From Favolaschia claudopus (Eukaryota > Basidiomycota > Agaricomycetes > Agaricales > Mycenaceae): 64,000 nucleotides of DNA. Location of the stretch: assembly GCA_037176885.1 (NCBI GenBank), contig JAWWNJ010000085.1:434001-498000 (forward strand), in the 5' to 3' direction. The notes under the pieces were generated by a model. That model was not told where the DNA came from. It did not search any database and was given only the letters and a program-made list of their open reading frames with translations. Below are positions 39,131 through 50,723 of this stretch, one piece after another; the first letter of the stretch is position 1, and each line of letters starts with the position of its first letter. Position numbers and translations under genes: made by a program.

Positions 39131-42100
39131 TTAGTCTCTCAAGAAATTCAACCAGTTCGTGTGGGGAATATCTCCTCCAGATCCGCCCCCGCTTCCTCCT
39201 ATTCCAAAAGTGCTGGGCCCTCCTCCTCCTCCATCCGGGTCACTGTCATCGCGGCGTCTGCTGGGTCCGGCCCCCGGGTGCGGGTGATGATGATGACGTT
39301 GAGGCCTTTGCCTCGATTTTCCTTTCACAGCATTGCGACACACTGGACAAGTGTTCGCGCCTTTCAACCACTGCTCTAGGCATTCCTTGTGCAGCCAGTG
39401 TCGGCAGTCTCCCAGTTTCATGACCCGATCCGTGGGCTTGTACTGAAAACAACTCATGAGCAAATCGGATTTCGACAGAGAAAGGAGGGCACTTACATCG
39501 TCCAAACAGATAGGACAACGTTGATCGCTGTCTGTAGTGGCCCAGTCTTTGTACGTGGCGGTCTCTAAGCTGCTGAGGACATTGTCGGGAGTTGCTTTGG
39601 GTCTCGCATCCCCGATCCACCCGCCGAGTGACAGAAGGGTTTCATACGAAGAGTCGAAATCCTCGTCCCGCTGCACCAGAGAGAAGAACGTGAGGTCAAG
39701 AACGAAAAAAAGGCATGAACAGAAAAACAGACCATATAATCTCCAAGCGCTCCGCGACGCAGTCGCGTAAACATGGAATTCAAAGCCGGTTCACCACGGA
39801 AATCACCACGGAGAGCACGATGCCTCAGCTGCGGGGGTTCTGCCTCGCCCATACCGCTCATGAATCCCCGAGAGCCCACACGCCGTCGTCTAAACCCTTG
39901 CACCTCCGCACGAATAACATCATCGCGTGTCCTTCGAGGAGGCAGGGAAGCCCACGGAGAGCTCGACGACGAAGAAGAAGGCTCCGCGTCATCAGCTTCA
40001 GCTCGCGCATGATATTGAGAAATCAACCGTTGCGCACGAGACGCCGCATATTCAAAACCTGAATCGGCGGGGTTGCTGTCACTGGCTGGGCGATATGGAG
40101 TATGGTGAACGTCATCTGCAAGTCGGGAACCAACCAGTCGTGCCTGGCGAGCCAACACGTTGTGCATATCCGTCGCACTGTAGCGTCGTGCATGCAGAGG
40201 CGTCTCAGTGATCACAAGCGGGTCTACATTCGAGGTCGAGGATGTGGGTGTAGGTCGGGAGGGAAAGAACCGACGTGGGTCTTCATCCGGGCTTTGCGGT
40301 TGCGAACTACGTCCGGGACCAGCATAGCTGAACAGCCGTCGCTCTGCCTCCACAAAGCGTGAGCTCGAGGACGATTCACCCCGAAGTGAGCCACTGTGGT
40401 AGCTCAGCGGCCGCGGATGCGGATGAGGGGGAAGGATTCGACTCTGGAAAACCCGTGAGCAAACAGATGGAGCCTACGAAGCGAACAGAACTCACTCTCT
40501 CAGTCTGGCCACTAGAACTGTCCTGTGACGGGCCAGCTGTCGAACTGCCCTCCAAAGTATGCGAAAAGCCGAGAGGGGGGATCGACGGTGGTTCCGGCAA
40601 TCGTCGAGCAGCACCAGCCGCCCTGCGAAGCCCTTCATCACGCCTCTGCATGGTAAGACGGAAAGGGCCAGTGTACCGAGAAGGAGGCGTAGGCGGTCGT
40701 ATCGCATGCACAGGCATCTCCGACGGATTGAAAGTCGTGAACGAACTCGCAGACCGCAACATATCCTCGCCTCTCTCAAATTCCCCACCAAGATCAGGAG
40801 GGGGCAAAGACGGCACGCTCGAAACTCGGGGTGTATCTGGAACCCTCGTAACAGTAACGGGAGAATGACGAGGCGGCACAGGCGATCGCGCAAAAAGACT
40901 CGAATACGGAGTCTCGCTATTTTCTCCCCACATCGGCAAAGGGGGCGATGGCAAGGGGGGCGATGGCAAGGCTTCACCCCTGGGGATATCAGAGTCGAGG
41001 ACACGGCTCAACGCACTGAGATACTGGTGAGTGGTAGACGCATGAGAGTCCCGAGAAGTCGACGGAGCCTCCCAAGAAACATGGCGTCGATCAACTGATG
41101 ATGTGGCAGAGGATGAAGGAACAGTGTCACCGCTGCCGGTCGAAGGTTGCCTCAAACGCACAATGGGACGACGCGGTAAGAAGAAGGGTCGCCGAGAATT
41201 CAGAGCAGACGAGGACGCAGTGGGTGCTTCCTCGTGTTCTGGCTCGAAAGCGGTATGAGACAGCAGAGGATCACTCGGTGTTCGGAAAGGCAGCGATGGC
41301 CGACTCGCCTCGCTCTGCCTCTGACTTCGTAATCGCCACGGAACATTCGACGATGATGCAGGTGGCTGCAATCCTGCAAACCCAGGAAGGCGACGGCGTA
41401 CATCGTCATCTGAATCCGTCATGATATTCCTCTCAACAGGCACGACCGCGGGCGGACTCGGCGGCTCCAAGAAATCGTAGTCCGATTCCAAATCCGACAA
41501 CGTATCGACATCCATACTCGAAAAGCGGCTGAGACGCTCCAACTCAGATCGCGCCCGACTCCTCCGTATCGCTGCAGCGCTCTCTGAAACGAGTGACGTC
41601 GAGGAACCTATCCTCGGGCCATGGAATCGCTGACGCAACCGATACAAGGAGGGCTGGGCCGTGGCAGAGCTCAACGAGGATAAGGACGGGCTGGGGATGG
41701 ACTGGGCACGCGCATGTGTTGCCGTGCGGGCGGGTTGCGCCGCGGACTGGGGTGAGAGCGTAAGACGGGGTGGCCAACGGATTCCCACAACAGGGGGTGG
41801 GCCAGAAGCGTCTGCAAGGACAGCTTGAGCTACTGGGACAAATAGAGGATGAATGTTCGAATCACCATTCCCGCGTCGAAAATCCGACGAGTCGCTGTCA
41901 TCATACACACCAATCCTGGATGAACTACCCACAGCCGGGGTCACGCTTCGAGGAGTCGGATCGTCTGTAAAGAATATAAGCGGGAAAAACGAAAACGAAA
42001 CAAGACAAACACCCACCAGAAAGAAGATGATCGTAAAGATCAGCAGTGATACTATGACGGTCACTGCGCTCAATCCCACCCAACCAGTCAGTGACGCCGT

Positions 42101-44279
42101 CCCTCGAACTACTGCCTACGCGACGAACCCGGGGACGAGCAGTCCATGCATCCTCTTCAGTGGGTCGGAAAGGTCGCCTAGCGGACGAAGGCATAGAAAA
42201 GGTGGTCGCAAAGGAATTAGCCGAGTCCTGCGGTGGACGCAATGCACCCCGATTACTGCTCGGGGCCGATGGCGCCTCTCGAGGATCGACCAGGCCAGAA
42301 TCAAGATACCTTGCAGCAAGAGAGGTAGAAGCGCGCTCCTCCTCACGCTGCTGATCCATCAAATATCTCTCCGTCATCCGCAATTCCCTATCTATAACTC
42401 TCCTCCTTGAAATCGCGGACGCCAACTGATCTTCCTCGAGCTCCCGCCTCATCCGTATAAGCGAGGACTCCCTCGGTCGCCGTCGAGCACTCGGAAACGA
42501 CTCAACCCCAGCGTTGATATCCCATATACTATCCAGCCGCCAAGGATTCTCTTGCTCCCTCTCAGCCGCCTCCTCCTCTTCTCTCGCGCGCTCGAGCTCC
42601 CTCTCAGTTTCACGCTCACGGTCCCGCCGTTCTCGCTCCCTCTCCCGATTAACCCGCGCTCGATCAACCGCACTCTCCCACGCTCGGGCATTAGGCATCT
42701 GCAACGGAAAGTACGCATCGTCAAGATCCACATCCGACGCCCGACGGGCATCGAGGCTAGATGTCGTTGTGGTAGCTGCGACGCTCAAAGGCGCCGCAAG
42801 CGACGGTGGGCGCGGAAAAACACGCAAAGGAGGCGTGGCGGCACGTGTGCGGTGAACAATGCTCCGTAGACCCGCGATTGTACTGTCTGGGGATGCGGTG
42901 GTATTATTAGCACCAGCATGAGACGGCCGTCGCCAGGAGGAGGATGAACTATGACTGGGGCGAGGTTGTGCGGCGCTGGCCGAGGTCGAAATACCCGGAG
43001 AGATTGGCGAAAGCGCGGGACTGTCCCAGTCCAGTGCTGCAGGCGCCGACCACTCTAAGATCGGACTCTGCGAGAAAGGCCGTGCTGGATGCGGGGAGGC
43101 AGACCGGATCGCGCTCCCACTGCCGCTCGCACGCGGCGCCGCTGTTGCGAGAAGAACAGTTACCTCCTCAAAATAGTTGTCAAAAGACGGCCCATCAACC
43201 ACACGTTCGTGTGTGGGAGAGATAGGTGCTTCAAAGTGCAGCATTCCTTCACCGATGCCATCAAGTGCCGAGTCGAGATGTTCGCGGAACTGTGCTTGAG
43301 ATTCCGCAACAAGGGGCGATGTAGGACCAGGTGACAGAGAAGTTGTTGGGAGGTTGAGGTCAAGGCGTGGAGGTGTGCTGGCGCTCATGTTGGCGTTAAC
43401 AGTAGTCTGCTCCGCGATGTAGCGAGTATTATTTGTACTGTTTCCAGATTCTTCGCCTGCTTCGTCCTCAGGATCGAGTGCCAAGTCCACGAGGGGAAGT
43501 GGCGGCAAATTCGGTGGTGCGTGAGAGGCGGGATGTGCACTCAGAGAAGTCGGAAGAGGGATGACGGGAGGAGAAGAAGAGCGCAGGACGCTGATATGCC
43601 TCTCAAATGCATTAAAGCGATCCACCGAGCGCCGAACATGGTCTGCGGAGGATGTGGGTTCTTCTTCGGCTTCCTCATCACGCAAAAAGCCGATGTCGAT
43701 ATCGGGCATTTCGACGTCGTCGCTCTCGAGAAGCTCGGGGGTAGGAATTCTCGGCGGCGGCTCGGAGGTGGCACGTCCACCTAGCTGCAATTCCGAGGCA
43801 GCCATCCCTAAACCCAAGGCCACACTGCTTCCCAAGGTTCTCCCAAGACCAAGATCTAAAAGAAGGTGGCGGCGAGGGGCCTGCGAGGAACTGGAATGTG
43901 AAAATGAATCTGAGGGTGACACGGAGTCGAAAGAACTGGAGGAAGAAGAGGATGAAGGCTCGCTGGAACGGCTTTCTGGGTGATTTGAGATATTAGAGCT
44001 ACGAGCTCTCTTTCTCCTGGTTTCGTTGGCGTCTGGGCTCCTTGTGCTGGGGCTGGAGGAAGAGGCGGTGCTACTCGTGCCATCGATGGGTTCATTGGTC
44101 TGCAAGAGGGTAGAAGGGGGGCTTTCAAGGTACCCAAACTGCTCGTCAAAGGAGCGTTTAAATGAGGTAGTATTCGGAGGCAAAGAAAGGTGAAGTTGAG
44201 GCGGTTGTCCCGAGGATGACATCGGGACGCTAGTGGGCGTAGAGAGCAAAGAGGATTTGTGACGAAACGGGTGACCCAT
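39131..44279 (-). CDS. very large, mostly disordered RING-H2 protein (predicted E3 ubiquitin ligase)
   Basis: Five exons (44279-42065, 41964-40496, 40443-39733, 39670-39497, 39442-39131) join in frame to 1,626 residues. The 100-nt first intron and the 52-nt second intron were placed because long open frames on both sides only link this way. About 1,450 residues are Ser/Pro/Arg-rich and disordered, with one highly charged helix near 42600 (RERERERRDRERETERELER). The C-terminus holds a C3H2C3 RING: CPICLDD, then CRHWLH, then CLEQWLKGANTCPVC, followed by a His- and Gly-rich tail ending NWLNFLRD. Ubiquitin transfer is the expected activity. Exon 4 gives the helical lead-in KATPDNVLSSLETATYKDWA. 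No transmembrane segment was seen. Confidence 0.85.
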
Positions 44280-45215
44280 TGTCGAAACCTGTCACTCTGA
44301 TAAGATTAGATTGCCGACGCCTTGTCTCATGCTTGGACCTCACTTCCTTGTCCTTGACGCGACTTTTTTGCTTTGTTGACTCGTGAAAATCTTTGGCGAC
44401 AATCCATTGGCTTTTTTCGCCTTCTGGTATCTTTTTCGACGCGAAAAACCAAATCAAACGCGTCCAGAACCTTGCGCACTTCTTCGGTCGTGAGGAAGGC
44501 AACGCACAGTTCGTCCTGACTGTAGGTGCATTGAAAACTATGTGCCGGATGCAGCCTCATTGCGACGGCGTGCAGCACTATGAAACCAAAACGAGCCTCT
44601 TCACACAAAGAAACTTGAACATCAACCGTTTCAGGCTGTATTCAACCCAAAATTTATGCTGGTTATGTGAGCATTCTTCGCCCACGATACGATAGCTGAC
44701 CACCGAGATATCCAGTTGCTTTTCTCGATAATAGTTCCTATACGAGGCGGTGAAACATTCAGCGAGTATCATCGGACAGTCTTCGCTGTTCATCAAGCAT
44801 TTTAAGCTACATCTATTCCAGCTGCCTGCATACCCGCGCATTCGACTCAACAGCGTCGTATGGACCATCCGAGCGGTGTTTCTCCCATTTCTACCGTATC
44901 TCTGCGTTGTATCAGACAATTTAGATCGCAACGCAAAGCCTGGGTTCTGTTAACGACCTCGGAACAACATCGATGCACACCACCTCCATCCGCTGCATTA
45001 ATGGGATCCTATCATCATGATGGCCAAAGAACGTTGCGCGAAAACGGTGGGCGGCGTTGCGAAAGCAGCGAGGCCGCCGTGACGAACGGTGACCAGTGAC
45101 CGTTGGGTGGAGGGTGGATAAGATAAGATTGGCGGGATCAGTTGGAATGAAACTGGCATCAAATGATCAATAACGGTTAACTTACCTCCTGCTTCCTACC
45201 CTCACCACGGGCTAG
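44280..45215. promoter_or_regulatory. divergent intergenic region (RING-H2 / mucin-like sensor)
   Basis: About 940 bases feeding two outward-reading genes. Several open frames of 67-117 codons exist on both strands but none has a recognisable motif or splice partner. Confidence 0.4.
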
Positions 45216-46672
45216 ATGAGCCCATCGACCCTCTCATTCCGCTCTTTTTTCTGGGTTGTCCTCGTCTTGTCCGGTGTCGCTCATGCTCAGGCCTTGAGAC
45301 GCGCCCCTGCCCTATATTTCCGTCAAGATGGCGACACCTCCCAGTCTGCCTCACGCTCTTCCACTGGTAGCCCGTCGTCTTCAGGCGGATTCTCCAGCTC
45401 TTCTGTGATCTCGACTTCCTCCAAGCCGAGTTCATCCAGTGCTCCCCCGAGCAGCTCATTCGTTCCCCCTTCCTCTTCCTCGAAGTCTACCTCGACAACT
45501 ACATCTTCATCATCTTCCACGACAACCTCTTCATCATCCTTCTCTTCCTCTTCCGCTATCCCCTCCTCGTCGTGAGTTATCATACTATTTTTCTCCCGTT
45601 ATCCTTATGGTTCTGGCAGGTCTGCCCCCGAGTCTTCCAGCAGACCTTTGTCCAGCTCCACGACCCCGAGAGGAGCGATCGCGAATCCGACCCAGACCAA
45701 CAATTTCCTCCCCACCAACAGCAACCCAGATCCCACCGACACGGGCGACGAACCTGAGCCGTCTGATGTCACTAACAGCAATGTCAATGCTGCTTCGTCT
45801 GGGTATGTTTCTCTTCCAATTGCTGCTGAGCCTGTGCTGATAACTTACATTATCACGCAGCTTTTGGGGAAATAAAGGAAAAGGTGTGTATCTGACTTCC
45901 ATGTTTAGCCGCCAACAGAATTCATCTCTCTTCAGTTGGCGCGACATTCACTATCGTTGCCCTCGTCATTGTCGGAATCCTGGCAAGCCTCATCATTGTC
46001 ATGCGTCGCCGCAACGCGGCACATAACAGCGCTCGGGATACATTCTTCGACACCAAAACTCCCGCGGACAGAGTCGAGCGACAGCCATCCCCTGAACCCA
46101 GCATGACCTCTCTCAGAGATGAACCGATGGACGCGCATTCCACCCCCATGCCGAACTACGGGCTAGCAGACCAATACCTCGTCGACACGAACGACTATGT
46201 TATGGGTTATCCCCCAGGTGCGGCGTACGCTCCTGCAGAGCACCAACAGCAGCAGCAGTATTACGCCGACAACACCGCCGCTGCCTACCAACATCAGGAG
46301 CAGCAGCAGTACTACTCCGATGCCCACCAGCAGCAGCAGTATTACGCCGACCCCCAACAGCAGCACCAACAATACTTTGTCGACCAACCCAGCTCCGACG
46401 CCAACGGCGGAGCCTACTACGCCGACAGCAACGCCTACGAGAACTACAACCATCACTACAGCACCGGTAGCGGTGGCGGCAGTGGAAGTGGGAGTCCCAA
46501 CGCCTACGGCGTCACATCGGCCAACCAGCGGCCGTCTCTCTCACCCCACCCCTACTCACACCCATCCCACGCATCCGGTGTCCCTCCCAGCGCCTTCTCT
46601 AATGCGATAGGCCGCGACTCGTACCAACCGTCTATCGATTCGTTCTATGGTGCCGCTGGCACGGCGCGTTAG
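45216..46672 (+). CDS. Ser-rich mucin-like single-pass membrane protein (Wsc/Mid2-style sensor architecture)
   Basis: The signal peptide (FRSFFWVVLVLSGVAHA) leads into an ectodomain of about 160 residues dominated by Ser and Thr, a heavily O-mannosylated rod by composition. One transmembrane helix (ATFTIVALVIVGILASLIIV) is followed by a basic stop (MRRRN) and a cytoplasmic tail of about 230 residues. The tail contains a Gln/Tyr-rich block of imperfect repeats (QQQQQYYAD, QQQYYSD, QQQQYYAD, QQQHQQYFVD) at about 46240-46390, then Gly/Ser- and Pro-rich sequence ending FYGAAGTAR. Three introns are canonical. No WSC Cys-rich domain is present. The layout is that of fungal cell-wall stress sensors, but the family is not certain. 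Confidence 0.75.
46240..46390 (+). repeat. CAG/CAA-rich repeat block coding for Gln-Tyr motifs
   Basis: Imperfect repeats of a unit coding Q3-5-YY-A/S-D, four copies, inside the cytoplasmic tail of the mucin-like sensor. Such tracts are prone to length change between strains. Confidence 0.7.
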
Positions 46673-47361
46673 AAATTGAATCATTATGGACGTCGCGGCA
46701 TTTACGGTGGATGTCATTGCTGTTCTAAACTGTACTGTACAGTGTTCGACGTTGTTTTTACTTCATTTTATTCGCTATCTCGCTTTCTTCCTCCAAATCC
46801 TCCTTCGTGATCCTGCATTCTGATTCTCCACACCCACCTTCCTACGTCGTTCATGGGCGTACAGTGGCACGCTTGTCCGTCCGCGGCACCAGATAGCCAT
46901 ATGATCGTCGACGTGATTCGTGAAAGCGAAGGCGTCACACGAGACTCGGTCTCGGTTGCCAAGTACGACAACCGGGGTGGAGTCGATGTGCAGATCCGCC
47001 TATATTTGGACCCTACCATTCAAGATCTATTGTTAAAATCTGTTTCTGCTGCGGGCTTTATTGTTATTGTTGTATTGTATGGGATGGGTATACCTGCACG
47101 GACTGGGCATTGCAACTTACACTTACAGGACGCGCGTACGCGAGTACTCTGCAATTCATCGATTTATCGCATCTCACTTATCTTTATTCCATTTCACTGT
47201 CATTTGCATTCCTTGGTTAGGTAGGTATGTAGATCCCTACGCACAAAATCCACTGAAACTGTTGCGCACACAGCGGCCCTCAAACCCCAATAGTCGCGGG
47301 TGGTACTTCCCGCGTCGCCACTACAGCCTCTTCAATTAAAAGCTCATATTTAGAGAAGAAA
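46673..47361. other. convergent intergenic region
   Basis: About 690 bases between the stop of the sensor gene and the stop of the F-box gene. A 124-codon open frame (46853-47224, +) begins MGVQWHACPSAAPDSHMIVD but has no recognised domain and is not called. No repeat or RNA gene was seen. Confidence 0.4.
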
Positions 47362-48990
47362 TCAAGGCATATTTATGTGAAAAGGGTACTCACGTTTCCG
47401 GCGCATATGAAAATTATCCTTATCGAAAGCTTTGCCGTTCAGCTCAAGCGACTGAACCGTCGGATGGCGTTCGGTTATCGTTCGCGCCCTCTCGAGTGTA
47501 GCCCAGTCGTTGTCGTCTTTTTGGATATCGTCAGAGACACGACTGAGCGAAACATGCACCAATGCAGGACACCAAGCGATCCAGCGGTCAAGCACCTCCA
47601 GCTCCGCCCCAGAGTCAGGAAAGTCTGCCCTGGTTCCCGAAATGATCAAGCGCGTTATAGCCCGGAACGGTTTAATCATTTCTTCTCCCAGTGGATATGT
47701 CTGCGCCACGCCCATGGGCATTTCTTGCCGCGCACAGTCAACTTCGAGAGATAGCTCGGGCGAGAGTTTGCATTTTTTCAGTCGAGCCACGACCTGGGAT
47801 AGAGAATGCCCGATGTGTCGCATGGTGGATAGGTCGCTTCTCGTCATGATGAGCCTGTGCGGGGTCATACAGAGGTGAGTGAGGTTGGGGAGGGAGGGTC
47901 TCTTGCGGAGGAGGTGGAGGATGAGTGTAGAGGGCGCGTGGAGGCGGGTTAGGTTGGGTAATGTGGCGGTCGGCGCCGAGTCTGGGTACGCAGATTGGAC
48001 GAGGCTGTTGTATTCCGTGTGCCGGACGGTGCAAATTTTCAGGTGCTGTAATTTAGCTAGAAAGAGTAGTATATCGGCCCCGGATACCCCACATAGATTG
48101 GAGAGTGTGAGGGAGGTTAGGTTGGGTATAGCGGCTGCTAAGAGCGGCAGCACAGTGGCCCAGTCTTCATGCATAAGAGTGACACCACATATTTCGAAAG
48201 CAGTGATGGGGGAGTGGTGGAGTGCAGAGAGAGTCCAGCCAAGACTCGGCGGAATAAGGAGTGTGACAGAACCAATCCGCAGATGTGCAAGTCTGGACAT
48301 TGACCGTCCTTCAAGGTCAAGCTCCATTAGGTCCTTTCCTATGTGTGCAAAAGGCTGCCAGAATTGCCATATATCACTACTTGCTGTGTGCACAACTTTG
48401 GGTAGAATATGTCGCACAGCATTGCGAAGTGCGTTCACAGGTCGGGAAACAAAGGAGATTGGACGAAGTTGGTAGAGTTCGTGGAAAAAGTTTCCATGAC
48501 GGATCGTAAGCGATGTGCAACCCCGCTTCACTATCATGTTGAGCAGGTCTCCGAATTCTAAAGCCCATGATCTTGGAACAGTTTCATCGAAGTCCCATAA
48601 AACATCCGGTGTTTTCAGATCCAGTGTCACGGTGCGAACAAAGTCGAGTCTCTCAATGAGGAGACGTAGTCGACGAATGTGGAGGAACAGACAGTCGAAA
48701 GTTTCGCATGATGGGAGGGAACAAGACAGGGTGTCTATAGATGGAATGAAAAGCGCCAAACGAAGAGCCGATACTCCGTCTATTCTGTTCCAAAACATTG
48801 TGGCGTTGACTTTCTGAGTTGGCTCTTGCATACCGCACGTTTCGAGGAAAATTGAGAGAGCCAGATAATTCAGACGCCTGCAAAGCATAGATAGGAATAA
48901 AAGCGTTCCAAAGGGGATATCTGGATGGCGGAATATTAGCAGAAGGAGTTCATTGGGGAGGTCGAGAAGCTTTGTTGGACTGGATTCCAT
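47362..48990 (-). CDS. F-box-like protein
   Basis: Intronless frame of 542 codons. The N-terminus MESSPTKLLDLPNELLLLIF followed by LLFLSMLCRRLNYLALSIFL fits an F-box (SKP1-binding) helix bundle. The rest shows leucine-rich-repeat-like periodicity (AAIPNLTSLTLSNLCGVSGA, LPNLTRLHAPS, LPNLTHLCMTP), as in the many basidiomycete F-box proteins with degenerate LRRs. It would act as a substrate receptor of an SCF ubiquitin ligase; the target is unknown. Near the end a GTGAGT donor (about 47392) suggests a possible extra 3' exon instead of the terminal YPFHINMP. Large F-box families in this group of fungi evolve fast. Confidence 0.8.
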   Translation of the reverse strand: MESSPTKLLDLPNELLLLIFRHPDIPFGTLLFLSMLCRRLNYLALSIFLETCGMQEPTQKVNATMFWNRIDGVSALRLALFIPSIDTLSCSLPSCETFDCLFLHIRRLRLLIERLDFVRTVTLDLKTPDVLWDFDETVPRSWALEFGDLLNMIVKRGCTSLTIRHGNFFHELYQLRPISFVSRPVNALRNAVRHILPKVVHTASSDIWQFWQPFAHIGKDLMELDLEGRSMSRLAHLRIGSVTLLIPPSLGWTLSALHHSPITAFEICGVTLMHEDWATVLPLLAAAIPNLTSLTLSNLCGVSGADILLFLAKLQHLKICTVRHTEYNSLVQSAYPDSAPTATLPNLTRLHAPSTLILHLLRKRPSLPNLTHLCMTPHRLIMTRSDLSTMRHIGHSLSQVVARLKKCKLSPELSLEVDCARQEMPMGVAQTYPLGEEMIKPFRAITRLIISGTRADFPDSGAELEVLDRWIAWCPALVHVSLSRVSDDIQKDDNDWATLERARTITERHPTVQSLELNGKAFDKDNFHMRRKREYPFHINMP

Positions 48991-49308
48991 CGTTTGCTAC
49001 TGCATACGGGTAGATTTTCTCCAAATTCATGACGGGTCGTGTCCACGAGCAGCCCAGCGCGCTCGCGAGCGTTGTAGACGCAGATAGCAACACCCACCAG
49101 CAATGGGTCGACGTGAAAGTTCAAAGTAGAGGTCAAGCGGTGACGATTCTGCCGTAAAGCCGATCGTGTCTCGGCTTTGTCCGGACTGTCTTGGGCGCGG
49201 CCAGTTGGCGGCCAGCTGAAGCTCCGGACCCTCCAGGTTCAACGTTCAACGTTCAACGACCACAGGCTCGAAGACGAATAGCTGCCTTTGATTTTCCAAG
49301 GTCATACG
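48991..49308. promoter_or_regulatory. 318-bp bidirectional promoter (F-box / enoyl-CoA hydratase)
   Basis: Outward-reading genes on both sides. A triplet of GTTCAAC repeats occurs near 49239-49257. No TATA element was seen. Confidence 0.45.
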
Positions 49309-50353
49309 ATGCTCAGACGCGCTTTTGCTGCCCCGCTCAGATCCAGCGCAAGGTCCTATTCTCAACAAGCATTTTTAGAGCCGGTGTCTACACAACCCGG
49401 AATTACTTGTCTTTCCCTCAATCGACCGGAGGCAAAGAACGCCATTTCATTGACCCTTCTCAAGGTACACAGCTTGCAGCGTTAGATTGACGATGCTGCA
49501 GCTCAATACCTGCGCAGGAACTTCGTGAGAGTCTGGAAACTGTGAAATCCGATGCCAGGCATGCTCTTCAATTTCTTCGGCCGCTTATAGTTCATCGCGA
49601 CATCCATCCAGTGTCCGAACCCTCATTCTACGGTCTACGAGCCCAAACTCGTTCTGCGCGGGTGCAGACCTTGTCGAACGACGAACAATGTCTGACTCTC
49701 AGGTTGCCGCCTTTCTTACCGATTTGCGTGCTGCTCTTGGCGTGCTAGAATCCCTACCTATGCCAACTATTGCGGCCATTGATGGTCCTGCTCTCGGTGG
49801 CGGCCTAGAAATGGCTCTTGCCTGTGACTTGCGCGTTGCAGGTATTTAAACCGTTCACTGATTCAGCGTCCAGCAACCAACTCTTGTACAGCGTTCAATG
49901 TCCAGAAAATAGGCCTACCGGAGACGGGTCTGGGAATCATTCCTGGTGCTGGCGGTACTCAGCGTGCAACACGCCTATTAGGCCAGAGCAAAGCAAAAGA
50001 TCTCATTTTCACAGGTCGTTCGTTGAATGCACAGGACGCGTTTGAATGGGGTTTGGTTGATTATGTGTCGGATCCGGAGCAAACAGCCTTCGACAAGGCA
50101 TTGGCCCTGGGCGAAATGATAGCACGGAATGCACCTCTCGCTGTCAGAGCAGCCAAACTTGTTATTTCGCGGTCTGAAGATTTACCGCTGGAAACCGGTA
50201 TGCCTTTCTGACTTTCTAATTGCCTTTCTCAATCGCGTTTCAGGGCTAGACTTCGAGAGAGCAGCATACAACCTACTTATACCTTCCCAAGATCGAGTAG
50301 AAGCACTACAGGCATTCAAAGAAAAGAGAAAGCCCCAATTCAAGGGCGAATAA
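49309..50353 (+). CDS. mitochondrial enoyl-CoA hydratase (AUH / methylglutaconyl-CoA hydratase type)
   Basis: Crotonase-fold hydratase. The N-terminus [20 protein letters not shown] is a typical mitochondrial presequence. [39 protein letters not shown] (oxyanion-hole region), [20 protein letters not shown] (second oxyanion Gly), the catalytic-Glu segment [34 protein letters not shown] and [20 protein letters not shown] follow. The resemblance to the AUH branch (leucine breakdown) is good, but a general enoyl-CoA hydratase role is possible. Four introns. The second (49559-49611) has a GC donor (gcatgc), required to join DAS to VRTLILR in frame. The third is a 50-nt intron after LRVAA. The gene is intact. 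Confidence 0.9.
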
Positions 50354-50723
50354 ATTCGATGTAAAACAGCAAATAAAAAATAAAGCATTGATTCAATCCG
50401 CTTTTTACCGACCTTCGCTAGCAGCGAATGACCGGTTTGACCAGCTTACTGAGTCTCTCAGGCGTGGGATCTATGCGTCGAACTCGTCGCCCCTTTCTTT
50501 TCCCCACTGCACAATACTCGCTATGTCCGACGGACTTTGTGCAGGAGCACGAATCTCACTCAGTTCTAGCAAAGCCGCGGTGCTTTCTTTGGCCCACGAC
50601 ATGGCCACCGCCAATTTACATGACGACAATGAACCGCCGGTTCTTTGCAACCATTCAAGGTTAGCTCAATCCGATGTATAGTACCGTACAGTAACAGCAA
50701 TAAAAATACAACATTTATTCTAC
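50354..50723. other. convergent intergenic region
   Basis: About 370 bases between the stops of the enoyl-CoA hydratase and SEC10 genes. Nothing recognisable. Confidence 0.45.

Noticed and set aside
40376..42079. A stand-alone 567-aa protein with an N-terminal transmembrane helix
   Set aside because: The hydrophobic start is intron readthrough (41965-42064); the frame continues exon 1 of the RING-H2 gene and then splices onward at 40495.
46853..47224. 124-codon ORF after the mucin-like sensor
   Set aside because: No recognised features and located in the 3' region between convergent genes.
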